The notes under the pieces were generated by a model. The model did not search any database and had not been told where the DNA came from. It saw only the letters and a list, made by a program, of their open reading frames with translations. Below, in pieces: positions 1 through 7,835 of a DNA stretch of 40,244 nucleotides. The stretch is from an uncultured Lachnospiraceae bacterium (GTDB lineage Bacteria > Bacillota > Clostridia > Lachnospirales > Lachnospiraceae): NCBI GenBank assembly GCA_902762955.1, contig CACWQH010000005.1:1-40244 (forward strand), given 5' to 3'. The translations under genes and the position numbers were made by a program. The first letter of the stretch is position 1. Each line of letters opens with the position of its first letter.

Positions 1-26
1 AATTTATACAAATATATCGACGGTTC

Positions 27-55
27 TTGACAGAATCAAATTATAAAGTTATACT
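27..55 (+). promoter_or_regulatory. Sigma-A-type promoter of the heptose operon
   Basis: TTGACA at 27-32 and TATACT at 50-55 are separated by exactly 17 bases, a near-perfect vegetative promoter. Transcription would start near 62 and give a leader of about 70 bases before the ATG at 135, which has GAGGTG at 121-126 as ribosome site. Bases 1-92 also leave one frame open for 29 codons, so the tail of an upstream gene cannot be excluded. The promoter suggests that the heptose genes form their own transcription unit. Confidence 0.65.
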
Positions 56-134
56 AATTAAGAATCTTAAATGGGACCTTATTCTATTATAATAAGGATT
101 TTAATTATTTGCACATTATAGAGGTGTACTCAAA

Positions 135-1409
135 ATGAAAGTAGTTATTATGGCTGGTGGAAAAGGAACTAGAATAGCATCTATAGCTAATGATATTCCA
201 AAGCCTATGATTTCCATAAACGGAAAAACAATTTTAGAATATGAAATTCAAAATTTAAAAGATCAGGGATATCATGAAATCATTCTTGTTGTAGGACACT
301 TGGGACACATTATACAAGATTACTTTAAAGACGGAAGCAAATTCGGGGTAAATATAAAATATTTCAAAGAGGAAACACCTCTGGGTACAGCTGGAGCATT
401 ATATTATTTGAAAGATGAACTAACAGAAGATTTTTTCCTTTTGAATGGTGATGCCGTGATGGATATAGATTTTAACAGGATGGAGAAATATCATAGAGAA
501 AAGAATGCATCTGTAACTTTATTTACTCATCCGAATAATCATCCATACGACAGTGCACTTATTGTCACAGATAATTTCGGCAAAGTAATTAAATGGATTC
601 ATAAAGAGGAAAAAAGAGAACTATATAAGAATCGTGTCAATGCCGGAATTCACATTTTATCACCTCGCGTGATAGCAGAAATAAAACATCCTGGAAAGTG
701 GGATTTAGATAGAGATATTCTTAAGCCTCTTGTTGATAACGGAGATGTCTATGCATATGATTCTCCCGAATATGTTAAAGATATGGGAACTCCTGAAAGA
801 TTAAATGAAGTAACTTTGGATTTAGCAAACGGCAAAGTTACTGCAAAATGTTTAAGAAAAGAACAAAAAGCAATATTTTTAGACAGAGATGGAACAATAA
901 ATAAGTACAAAGGTTTCATTACAAAACCTGATCAAATCGAATTAATAGACGGTGTAGCTGAAGCAATCAAGCACATTAACTCAAGCAATTATTTAGTTAT
1001 TGTAATAAGTAATCAGCCTGTAATTGCACGTGGAGATTGTACTTTTGAAGAACTTAATTCTATAAATAATATGATAGAAACACAGCTGGGAAATTATGGG
1101 GCATATGTTGATTCGTGGTTTATCTGTCCTCATCACCCCGATAAAGGATTTGAAGGCGAACGAATCGAATATAAAATAAAATGTAATTGCAGGAAACCGA
1201 AACCCGGACTCATATTAGATGCTATAGACAAGTTTAATATCTTGCCTGAAGAATCATACATGATTGGAGATAGCAAATCAGATATAATAGCAGGTTATAA
1301 AGCTAAGTGTAATCCAATTTACATAGGCGATAATAAAATTGATGATTTAGATTTTAAATTTGAAACATATGCGAATTTAAAAGAATTTGTAGAAAAAAAA
1401 ATAAATTAG
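135..1409 (+). CDS. hddC-gmhB: Fused heptose-1-phosphate guanylyltransferase (HddC) and heptose bisphosphate phosphatase (GmhB)
   Basis: This is a two-domain cytosolic enzyme. Residues 1 to about 235 form a sugar-phosphate nucleotidyltransferase with GGKGTR near residue 8, PKPM near 22 and the metal-binding GDA near 104. In this context it would transfer GMP to D-glycero-alpha-D-manno-heptose 1-phosphate. Residues about 245-424 form a HAD phosphatase of the GmhB type: DRDGT with D250 and D252, the ISNQ motif, zinc ligands C331, H333, C350 and C352, and GDSKSD near the end. That domain would remove the 7-phosphate from heptose 1,7-bisphosphate. The two activities are two steps of one pathway and are usually encoded by separate genes. 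HddA follows 19 bases downstream and GmhA lies in the same operon, which fixes the substrate class. The exact stereochemistry is inferred from family and context. Confidence 0.88.
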   Translation: MKVVIMAGGKGTRIASIANDIPKPMISINGKTILEYEIQNLKDQGYHEIILVVGHLGHIIQDYFKDGSKFGVNIKYFKEETPLGTAGALYYLKDELTEDFFLLNGDAVMDIDFNRMEKYHREKNASVTLFTHPNNHPYDSALIVTDNFGKVIKWIHKEEKRELYKNRVNAGIHILSPRVIAEIKHPGKWDLDRDILKPLVDNGDVYAYDSPEYVKDMGTPERLNEVTLDLANGKVTAKCLRKEQKAIFLDRDGTINKYKGFITKPDQIELIDGVAEAIKHINSSNYLVIVISNQPVIARGDCTFEELNSINNMIETQLGNYGAYVDSWFICPHHPDKGFEGERIEYKIKCNCRKPKPGLILDAIDKFNILPEESYMIGDSKSDIIAGYKAKCNPIYIGDNKIDDLDFKFETYANLKEFVEKKIN

Positions 1410-1428
1410 AGATGGGAGAACAAAAGAT

Positions 1429-2451
1429 ATGGTAATAACGCAAACACCTTTTAGAATGTCTTTTTTTGGTGGTGGTACAGATTTTCCGGATTTTTATAAT
1501 GAATATGGCGGAAGTGTAATTTCAACAACTTTTGACAAATATTGTAGTGTAATGGTTAGTCATTTACCTAGATTTTTCGAATATTCTAATCAAATAAATT
1601 ATGATGATGTTATTGAATTTACAAATACAGCTGATGAAATAGTTCATCCGGCAGTTCGTGAGGCCATGAAATACCTTGATATGCACGAATTAAGAATAGT
1701 GTATGAAGCAGATTTGCCTGCACGTTCAGGTTTAGGTACAAGCAGCTCTTTTGCAGTTGGTATGCTGAATGCATTTTATGCATTAAAAGGAAAATACGTA
1801 GATAAAAAGAAACTGGCTGATGATGCAATATACTTGGAGAGAACGCTATGCAAAGAAAGCGGCGGAGTTCAAGATCAGATTGCAGCTTCATTTGGAGGAT
1901 TCAATAGAATCAATTTTTCTGCTGATGGTTATAGCGTACAGCCTATAGTCATATCTCAAGATACAAAAAGAGAACTGAATAGCAATCTTATGCTTTTTTA
2001 CACAAATGTATCACGTTTTTCTGCTGTAATTTCTCAACAACATGAAGAAAATATTGACAAAAAAGTCAAAGACCTTTTAGAAATGAAATCTCTTGTGGAT
2101 AAAGCAGAAGAGATACTTGTTTCAAAAACAGATTTAGCAGAATTTGGAAGATTACTTGATTATACATGGAAACTTAAGCGAGGTATAACTGATGGAGTAT
2201 CAACAAATGTTATTGATGATCTATATCAGAAGGCTAAAGATGCCGGTGCGATAGGCGGTAAACTTCTTGGTGCAGGCGGGGGTGGATTTTTACTTTTCTA
2301 TGTTGAAAAAGACAAACAGGAGAATGTAAAAAAAGCATTAGGTGATTTGTTATATGTTCCTTTTGAATTTGAAAATGCAGGTTCAAGAATACTCTATTAT
2401 CGTTCAGAATTTTTTGATATAGAGCGAATTAAAGAAATAAACAACAAATAA
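1429..2451 (+). CDS. hddA: D-glycero-alpha-D-manno-heptose-7-phosphate kinase
   Basis: A GHMP-superfamily kinase of 340 residues, the usual length for HddA. It starts with the family's TPFRMSFFGGGTD segment, has the ATP-binding loop PARSGLGTSSS at about 97-107, and ends with the glycine-rich GGKLLGAGGGGF motif near residue 280. It phosphorylates heptose 7-phosphate at C1 in the alpha configuration, the step that commits to GDP-heptose rather than ADP-heptose. GGGAG precedes the ATG. It lies between the fused HddC-GmhB and a GDP-sugar dehydratase-like gene with gaps under 25 bases, so it is part of the same operon. GHMP kinases of similar sequence act on fucose or galactose, but the presence of GmhA and GmhB makes heptose the best reading. 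Confidence 0.88.
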   Translation: MVITQTPFRMSFFGGGTDFPDFYNEYGGSVISTTFDKYCSVMVSHLPRFFEYSNQINYDDVIEFTNTADEIVHPAVREAMKYLDMHELRIVYEADLPARSGLGTSSSFAVGMLNAFYALKGKYVDKKKLADDAIYLERTLCKESGGVQDQIAASFGGFNRINFSADGYSVQPIVISQDTKRELNSNLMLFYTNVSRFSAVISQQHEENIDKKVKDLLEMKSLVDKAEEILVSKTDLAEFGRLLDYTWKLKRGITDGVSTNVIDDLYQKAKDAGAIGGKLLGAGGGGFLLFYVEKDKQENVKKALGDLLYVPFEFENAGSRILYYRSEFFDIERIKEINNK

Positions 2452-2464
2452 TAAGGAGAAAAAA

Positions 2465-3502
2465 ATGTCAAAAAAAGCATTAATTACAGGAATTACAGGT
2501 ATGGTAGGTTCACATTTATGTGATTACCTATTAAAAGAAACTAATTGGGATATCTATGGAGTATGTAGATGGCGCAGTCCTCTTGATAACGTACAACATC
2601 TATTAGAACGTGTCAACAAAAAAGATAGAGTTTTTTTTGAATATGCTGATCTTAATGATCAAGTATCATTATTACATGTTGTACAAGATGTAAAACCAGA
2701 TTACATATTTCATCTAGCAGCACAAAGTTATCCGCTAACAAGTTTTACTGCACCTATTGATACACTTAATACTAATATATTAGGAACTTCAAGATTATTA
2801 GAAAGTATACGAATTGTTATGGATAAAGACAGCAACTATAAGCCGATAATTCACGTATGTGCTTCATCAGAGGTGTTTGGAAAAATACCTGCCGAAAAAA
2901 AACCTGAAGAAGGCATTAACGAAGATTGTCCTTTCCACCCTGCTTCACCATACGCAATTTCTAAGGTTGGTACCGATTTACTTGGAAGATATTATGCAGA
3001 AGCATTTGGAATGACAGTAATGACCACGAGAATGTTTACACATACAGGTCCTCGACGTGGGGATGTATTCCACGAATCAACCTTCGCAAAACAGATAGCG
3101 ATGATCGAGGCTGGAATGATTGTTCCTGTTGTAAAGGTAGGAAATCTGAAATCTCTCAGAACCTATGCTGATGTAAGAGATGCTGTCAGAGCTTATTATA
3201 TGCTTGTAACTATTAACCCTGTTGCTGGTGAATATTATAATATCGGCGGTTCATATACATGTGAGGTCGGAGATACGCTTAATGCATTAATATCAATGTC
3301 TACTATGAAAGATAAGATTAAGATTGAGGTTGATCCTGAAAGATTAAGACCGATTGATGCAGATTTACAGATTCCTGATTGTCGAAAATTTAAGGCTCAT
3401 ACAGGATGGGAACCAGAGATAAAATTTGAACAAACCATGAAGGATTTGCTTGATTACTGGAGAGAACGCGTAAAGAATGGAACTGAATTTTTGACAAGAT
3501 AG
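2465..3502 (+). CDS. GDP-sugar 4,6-dehydratase-like SDR (GDP-heptose/GDP-mannose dehydratase family)
   Basis: An extended short-chain dehydrogenase of 345 residues with the Rossmann motif GITGMVG at 9-15. The catalytic region has S134/S135-E136 and Y163-x-x-x-K167, the arrangement of the Gmd family, which removes water across C4-C6 of GDP-mannose. Its place inside a GDP-heptose operon suggests the substrate is GDP-D-glycero-manno-heptose, giving GDP-6-deoxy-4-keto-heptose as DmhA does. That assignment is inferred. Gmd acting on GDP-mannose, or an enzyme of the RfbB/Gmd group acting on another sugar, is the alternative. AAGGAG sits before the ATG and the gap to hddA is 13 bases. The downstream cupin and SDR could process the keto product. 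Confidence 0.8.
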   Translation: MSKKALITGITGMVGSHLCDYLLKETNWDIYGVCRWRSPLDNVQHLLERVNKKDRVFFEYADLNDQVSLLHVVQDVKPDYIFHLAAQSYPLTSFTAPIDTLNTNILGTSRLLESIRIVMDKDSNYKPIIHVCASSEVFGKIPAEKKPEEGINEDCPFHPASPYAISKVGTDLLGRYYAEAFGMTVMTTRMFTHTGPRRGDVFHESTFAKQIAMIEAGMIVPVVKVGNLKSLRTYADVRDAVRAYYMLVTINPVAGEYYNIGGSYTCEVGDTLNALISMSTMKDKIKIEVDPERLRPIDADLQIPDCRKFKAHTGWEPEIKFEQTMKDLLDYWRERVKNGTEFLTR

Positions 3503-3514
3503 AGGTGAATATAT

Positions 3515-4762
3515 ATGAATATAGCTGTCTTAGGCGCTGGTGTGTCAGGTCTTACCATAGCAAAATTATTACAAGAAAAAGGTCATAAAATAACAGTATA
3601 TGAGAAGGAAGAAACCGCTGGTGGATTAGCACGAACAAGATTTACAAATGGATATCTCTATGATCCATATGGCGGACATATATTCAATTCAAAGCATAAG
3701 GAAGTTGTAGATTGGGTGTTTTCAATATTGCCAAAGGAAAAATGGCAATATACCGAAAGAAACGCAAAAATATATTTTAATGGTAATTATGTGTCGTACC
3801 CTTTTGAATTATCCCTGTGTGAATTGGATACGGATAGTGCTGTAGATTGTGTTCATGACTTTATTTTGTCTCAAAATGGTGACGAACCTGATAATTTCAG
3901 AGATTGGTTGACATGGAATTTTGGTGAGGCTATAGCTAACTATTATATGATACCATATAATGAAAAAATTTGGGCATATCCACTTGAAGATATGGAGACA
4001 AAATGGATGCAAGGCAAGATGCCGCTGCCAACAAAAAAAGAAATGATTAAGTCAATGCTTTTGAAAAATCCTAAAGAAAGAAAAATGCCTCATTCAACTT
4101 TCTACTATCCTATAGACGGCGGTATTCAAACAATGGTAGACGCCATTGCAGACGGCTTAGATATTCGATACAGTTTTTCTATTCAGCGAATAGAAAAAAA
4201 TGCAGATAACAAATGGATAATAAATGGTCGTGAGGACTACGACATGATTATATCCACCATTCCTCTACCTGAGTTGCCATATGTTATGAAGCTACCTGGA
4301 AAAATAGTATCACATATCAATGATTTAAAATTTAATAGTCTTACAACAATACTATTCAGTTGTCCTAAGACGGATATAACATGGTTATATATACCGTCTC
4401 ATAAATACAGATCCCACAGAGTTGGTTACCAAAGCACTCTTACTCCACACTATTCTCCCGATAATAATTCAGGATTGGGTGCTTTAGAGATAATAGGGGA
4501 TTCGTTCGATATTGATGATGGATTTGCAGACAGAACAGATATACTGCCCCGCGAACTGGCATTTAATAAAGTTCTAGATCACGAATTTACAAAGTATGCT
4601 TATGTTATACATGACAGAAACTATAGAAAAAATACCGAGGCTATAAAAGAATACTTTTCAACAGACAAGTCTTTCAGACTTTTAGGTCGCTGGGGCACAT
4701 GGAATTATAACAATATGGATATGTGTATGTTAGATGCTATGAAATTGGCAGAGGAGTTTTAG
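3515..4762 (+). CDS. UDP-galactopyranose-mutase-like FAD protein (sugar mutase or amine-oxidase-fold oxidoreductase)
   Basis: A 415-residue flavoprotein. The dinucleotide-binding GAGVSG is at 7-12, the acidic end of the second strand is near E30, and GGLARTR lies near 37-43. A GGHIF segment at 53-57 resembles the isoalloxazine-contacting region of UDP-galactopyranose mutases. No signal peptide or membrane segment is seen. Family members include Glf-type mutases, which interconvert pyranose and furanose rings of nucleotide sugars, and protoporphyrinogen-oxidase-like proteins of unclear substrate. In this operon it could make a furanose form of a GDP-heptose or 6-deoxy-heptose, but this is inference only. 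AGAGGTG precedes the ATG, and the next gene starts two bases after this one stops. Confidence 0.7.
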   Translation: MNIAVLGAGVSGLTIAKLLQEKGHKITVYEKEETAGGLARTRFTNGYLYDPYGGHIFNSKHKEVVDWVFSILPKEKWQYTERNAKIYFNGNYVSYPFELSLCELDTDSAVDCVHDFILSQNGDEPDNFRDWLTWNFGEAIANYYMIPYNEKIWAYPLEDMETKWMQGKMPLPTKKEMIKSMLLKNPKERKMPHSTFYYPIDGGIQTMVDAIADGLDIRYSFSIQRIEKNADNKWIINGREDYDMIISTIPLPELPYVMKLPGKIVSHINDLKFNSLTTILFSCPKTDITWLYIPSHKYRSHRVGYQSTLTPHYSPDNNSGLGALEIIGDSFDIDDGFADRTDILPRELAFNKVLDHEFTKYAYVIHDRNYRKNTEAIKEYFSTDKSFRLLGRWGTWNYNNMDMCMLDAMKLAEEF

Positions 4763-4764
4763 AA

Positions 4765-5121
4765 ATGCTTATTCAAATTATAGAACCTGATTTTATAAAT
4801 GAAGATGAACGTGGTAAATTAACTCAGCTTGTACACGATGGATATAAACAATATAATATAATATTTTCAAAAAAAGATGTACTTAGAGGTAACCATTATC
4901 ACAAAGAAAATAATGAATGTTTTTATGTAATAACAGGTGAATTCTCTTTGACCGTATCAAAAGGTGATATTACCGAAAACTATACGTTTCATTCTGGAGA
5001 TATGTTTACTATTCCACCATATGTTATCCACAGCTTTTATTATACGAAAGATACATGGTTAGCAAGTATGTATGATTTAGGCGTTGAGCATAAAGATGGC
5101 ACAAAAGACATTTATTCATAA
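4765..5121 (+). CDS. Small cupin, probable sugar-nucleotide isomerase/epimerase (FdtA/WxcM or CapF-C-like)
   Basis: A single cupin domain of 118 residues. The start chosen is the ATG at 4765, preceded by GAGGAG at 4751-4756. The DERGKL motif near residue 15 and the metal- or substrate-binding set RGNHYH (H44, H46) with H89 are typical of WxcM/FdtA-like 3,4-ketoisomerases and of the cupin half of CapF. Such enzymes act on 4-keto-6-deoxy sugars made by an SDR dehydratase, which fits the gene two places upstream. Ketoisomerase and 3- or 5-epimerase activity cannot be told apart here. It is translationally close-coupled to the flavoprotein gene. Confidence 0.72.
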   Translation: MLIQIIEPDFINEDERGKLTQLVHDGYKQYNIIFSKKDVLRGNHYHKENNECFYVITGEFSLTVSKGDITENYTFHSGDMFTIPPYVIHSFYYTKDTWLASMYDLGVEHKDGTKDIYS

Positions 5122-5132
5122 GGAGAAAAACA

Positions 5133-5789
5133 ATGAACAGCACTTTTATGAAAGATTTACAGATATTTGATAATTTATTTGAACGTTATCCAATATTAGA
5201 CAAGTGTAAAAATTCCATAATGAAAGCATATGAAATTTTAACTTATTCTTATGATGCAGGTGGGACATTATATGTAGCAGGTAATGGAGGCAGTGCAGCA
5301 GACAGTGAGCATATCGTCGGAGAACTAATGAAATCATTTATGGCAAAGCGTCCTATAAACGAGGAATTGTCAAAGAAATTATATAAAGTTTGCCCTGATG
5401 ATGCAGATTTGCTAAATGCAAATATCGAGGGCGGCTTACCCGCAGTTTCATTACCTTCATTCTGTGCATTATCTACCGCAGTTTCAAATGATGTAAACGG
5501 AGATTTTATATTTGCACAAGCGCTTAATTCAGTATCAAAAGCAAATGATGTATTCTTAGGAATAAGTACTTCAGGGAATTCTAAAAATATTGTCTATGCA
5601 ATGGAAATTGCAAAGGCAAAAGGGTTGAAATGCATAGGTTTATGTGGAGCTAAAGAATGTAAATTAGATTCCCTTTGTGATGTCTCAATTCATGTGCCTG
5701 AAACTGAAACGTACAAAATACAAGAATTGCACTTACCAATATATCACGCATTATGTGCTATGTTGGAATCACATTATTGGGGAGAGTAA
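5133..5789 (+). CDS. gmhA: Phosphoheptose isomerase (sedoheptulose 7-phosphate isomerase)
   Basis: A SIS-domain protein of 218 residues. The active-site signature AGNGGSAADSEH is near 49-60, and GISTSGNSKN near 145 binds the sugar phosphate. GmhA-specific features are the HIVGELM helix and the long insert after KSFMAKRP. It converts sedoheptulose 7-phosphate to D-glycero-D-manno-heptose 7-phosphate, the first step of both ADP- and GDP-heptose synthesis. With hddA and hddC-gmhB it completes the GDP branch. It is somewhat longer than the roughly 195 residues of enterobacterial GmhA. The ribosome site AAGGAG lies just before the ATG, and the gene is 11 bases after the cupin gene. Confidence 0.9.
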   Translation: MNSTFMKDLQIFDNLFERYPILDKCKNSIMKAYEILTYSYDAGGTLYVAGNGGSAADSEHIVGELMKSFMAKRPINEELSKKLYKVCPDDADLLNANIEGGLPAVSLPSFCALSTAVSNDVNGDFIFAQALNSVSKANDVFLGISTSGNSKNIVYAMEIAKAKGLKCIGLCGAKECKLDSLCDVSIHVPETETYKIQELHLPIYHALCAMLESHYWGE

Positions 5790-5790
5790 A

Positions 5791-6672
5791 ATGTATTTAA
5801 TTATTGGTGGTAACGGCTATTTAGGAAATTATATTATTCAAAGTATATTAGCATTAACTAATGATGATATTGTATCAACTGCTCGAAACATTAGCAATGT
5901 TGCTAACACTTCAAGAATTAAATGGATTAAATGTGATATTACTGATGATAATGAATTTGATAATGTAATAGATTTCATAAAAAATATAAACAATATTAAA
6001 GTTATTTTTTTAGCAGCATATCATCATCCAGATAAAGTTGCTGAAAATCCACAATTTGCATGGAATATTAATGTTACAACCCTATCAAAGTGTATAAATA
6101 AGTTATTTTTTGTAGATAAATTGTTTTATGCTTCAACTGATAGCGTATATGGTAATAGTATTAACAATCATCATTTCAAAGAAGATGATGTGTTGAATCC
6201 GGTTAATATTTATGGCAAAAACAAATGTGCAGCTGAAGCAATAATAAAATACTATGGATTTAATGTTGTACGATATCCATTTCTTATTGCGCATAGTCTT
6301 GTAAAAAACAAATTACATTTTTATGATAAAATTGTAAATGACTTAAAAAGCCAAAAAGAAATTGAAATGTTTGCAGACTCGTTTCGTTCATCTTTAAATT
6401 TTAAAACAGCTGCCGATTTATTAATAAAATTGTGTGAGCTAAACACAGAAATCCCTCATATAGTTAATATAAGCGGAGACAGCGATTTATCCAAATATGA
6501 TATAGGGCTTATGATCGCTGATAAATTAGGCGCCGACAAATCTTTAGTCAAGCCTATAACTATGAATGAAAAAAATAATATTTTTATCAGTGAAAGAGCC
6601 TCTTCAACTCTAATGGATAATTCACTTATAAAAAACATCTTAAATATAGATAAAATTGATTTTATAATATAA
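5791..6672 (+). CDS. NAD(P)-dependent SDR reductase/epimerase (RmlD/CapF-N-like)
   Basis: A 293-residue extended SDR. The start is the ATG at 5791, one base after the gmhA stop, with GGGGAGAG upstream serving as ribosome site. A longer in-frame extension into gmhA was rejected. GGNGYLG at 6-12 binds the dinucleotide, YASTDSVYG is near 113-121, and the catalytic pair is Y141-x-x-x-K145. The short length and lack of a dehydratase-type C-terminus suggest a reductase of a 4-keto sugar nucleotide, such as RmlD, or the reductase half of CapF. As a working model it reduces the product of the dehydratase and cupin to a GDP-6-deoxy-heptose. Substrate and stereochemistry are not readable from sequence. 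Confidence 0.75.
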   Translation: MYLIIGGNGYLGNYIIQSILALTNDDIVSTARNISNVANTSRIKWIKCDITDDNEFDNVIDFIKNINNIKVIFLAAYHHPDKVAENPQFAWNINVTTLSKCINKLFFVDKLFYASTDSVYGNSINNHHFKEDDVLNPVNIYGKNKCAAEAIIKYYGFNVVRYPFLIAHSLVKNKLHFYDKIVNDLKSQKEIEMFADSFRSSLNFKTAADLLIKLCELNTEIPHIVNISGDSDLSKYDIGLMIADKLGADKSLVKPITMNEKNNIFISERASSTLMDNSLIKNILNIDKIDFII

Positions 6673-6685
6673 TTGAGGTTATTGT

Positions 6686-7459
6686 ATGGAAAAGTTTATA
6701 TCAGTTTCAATATTACTGCCAACATTAAATGAAACATTTTCATTTATAAAAACTATAGAAATAATTTTAGACGAATGTAGTCATAGTGATATAAAAGAAT
6801 TTGTGGTAATAGTATGTGAACGCACGGAACAAACAAGTTTAGATGCAATTAACGAAGCAAAAAAGCTAACAGACGAAGCCGGCATTCCTATGAATATTGT
6901 ATATCAGAAATTACCATTTGCCGGAGGCGCTGTAAGAGATGGCATAGATTATGCCACAGGCACACATATATTGATGATGGCACCGGATTTAGAGACAGAT
7001 CCACATACAGTAAAAACATTTATTAAGGCGGCGAAGAAGTATCCTTATGATATGATCACAGCATCAAGGTGGTTAAAAAAAGGAAGCTTTGATGGCTATA
7101 ACAAAACTAAATATGTTTTAAATTTTATGTTCCAAAAAATTTTCTCAATTATTTATTGGGTAAAACTTACGGATATTACTTTTGGATATAGGATTGCGCC
7201 TGCTAAATTGTTCAAATCAATAGCTTGGGAGGAAGTCAAACATCCTTTCTTCTTGGAAACAGCTTTAAAACCAATACGATTAGGTGTTAAAATTCATGAA
7301 ATTCCGTCAAATTGGGAGGCAAGGCAAGAAGGTGAATCTCAGAATTCATTGCTACAGACATTTAAGTATCTTGGCATTGCATTTAAAGCACGTTTTATGT
7401 GTAAAAGCAAAATACTGAAGGATGGTATTAAAATTGAAGACGTTGTTAAAAAAGTATAA
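6686..7459 (+). CDS. Glycosyltransferase family 2 (DPM1/GtrB-like polyprenyl-phosphate glycosyltransferase)
   Basis: A 257-residue GT-A fold enzyme. It starts with the GT2 opening VSILLPTLNE. An FAGGAVRDG segment near 78-86 and an acidic metal-binding stretch DLETD (D101, D105) follow. The later TFGYRI and a PSNWEAR segment resemble the DPM1/GtrB group, which charges undecaprenyl phosphate with a single sugar. Unlike classic GtrB it shows no C-terminal transmembrane pair. Its last 38 bases overlap the start of a GtrA flippase gene, followed by YfhO, the usual partners of this enzyme type. It probably makes the lipid-linked sugar used by the GT-C enzymes downstream; the sugar is unknown. Confidence 0.8.
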   Translation: MEKFISVSILLPTLNETFSFIKTIEIILDECSHSDIKEFVVIVCERTEQTSLDAINEAKKLTDEAGIPMNIVYQKLPFAGGAVRDGIDYATGTHILMMAPDLETDPHTVKTFIKAAKKYPYDMITASRWLKKGSFDGYNKTKYVLNFMFQKIFSIIYWVKLTDITFGYRIAPAKLFKSIAWEEVKHPFFLETALKPIRLGVKIHEIPSNWEARQEGESQNSLLQTFKYLGIAFKARFMCKSKILKDGIKIEDVVKKV

Positions 7460-7835
7460 AGAGCTTATATTATATGGAATTTTCGGTCTTGGTGCAACAT
7501 TAATTAACATTGTTACATTTTATTTGTTTAATGAAATATTAGAGTTAAACTTAGTCCTTTCAAATGTACTTGCATGGGTATGTGCATTTATCTTTGCATT
7601 TATAACTAACAAATTATGGGTATTTGAAAGCAAAGATTGGAAAAGTCGGACAGCTATCAAAGAAATGCTGGAATTTTTATTTGCAAGATTGATAACTCTG
7701 TTTTTGGATACTTTTTTAATGTGGCTATTGGTGAATGTATTAAATTGGAATGGACTTGTTTCAAAAGTAATAGTGAATATAATCGTAATTATTTTAAATT
7801 ATATTGCAAGTAAATTGTGGGTGTTTAGAAAATGA
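7422..7835 (+). CDS. GtrA-family polyprenyl-phosphate-sugar flippase
   Basis: A 137-residue protein with four predicted membrane segments, starting near residues 14, 42, 80 and 112. The GLGATLINIVTFYLF opening, the repeated (N/S)KLWVF motif (near 64 and at the C-terminus) and the length are typical of GtrA/GtcA proteins. These are thought to flip undecaprenyl-phosphate-linked sugars across the membrane. The start is uncertain: ATG 7422 has its GAAGG directly adjacent, and TTG 7434 is an alternative. It overlaps the GT2 gene upstream and shares an ATGA stop/start with yfhO downstream, so the three products are probably made in a fixed ratio. Confidence 0.85.
   Translation: MVLKLKTLLKKYKELILYGIFGLGATLINIVTFYLFNEILELNLVLSNVLAWVCAFIFAFITNKLWVFESKDWKSRTAIKEMLEFLFARLITLFLDTFLMWLLVNVLNWNGLVSKVIVNIIVIILNYIASKLWVFRK

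Noticed and set aside
1-92. Tail of an upstream gene (29 codons open in one frame)
   Set aside because: Too short to identify and overlaps a consensus promoter; mentioned only as a possibility.
5677-5790. Longer N-terminus for the SDR gene reaching back into gmhA
   Set aside because: The Rossmann motif starts right after the ATG at 5791, which has its own ribosome site.
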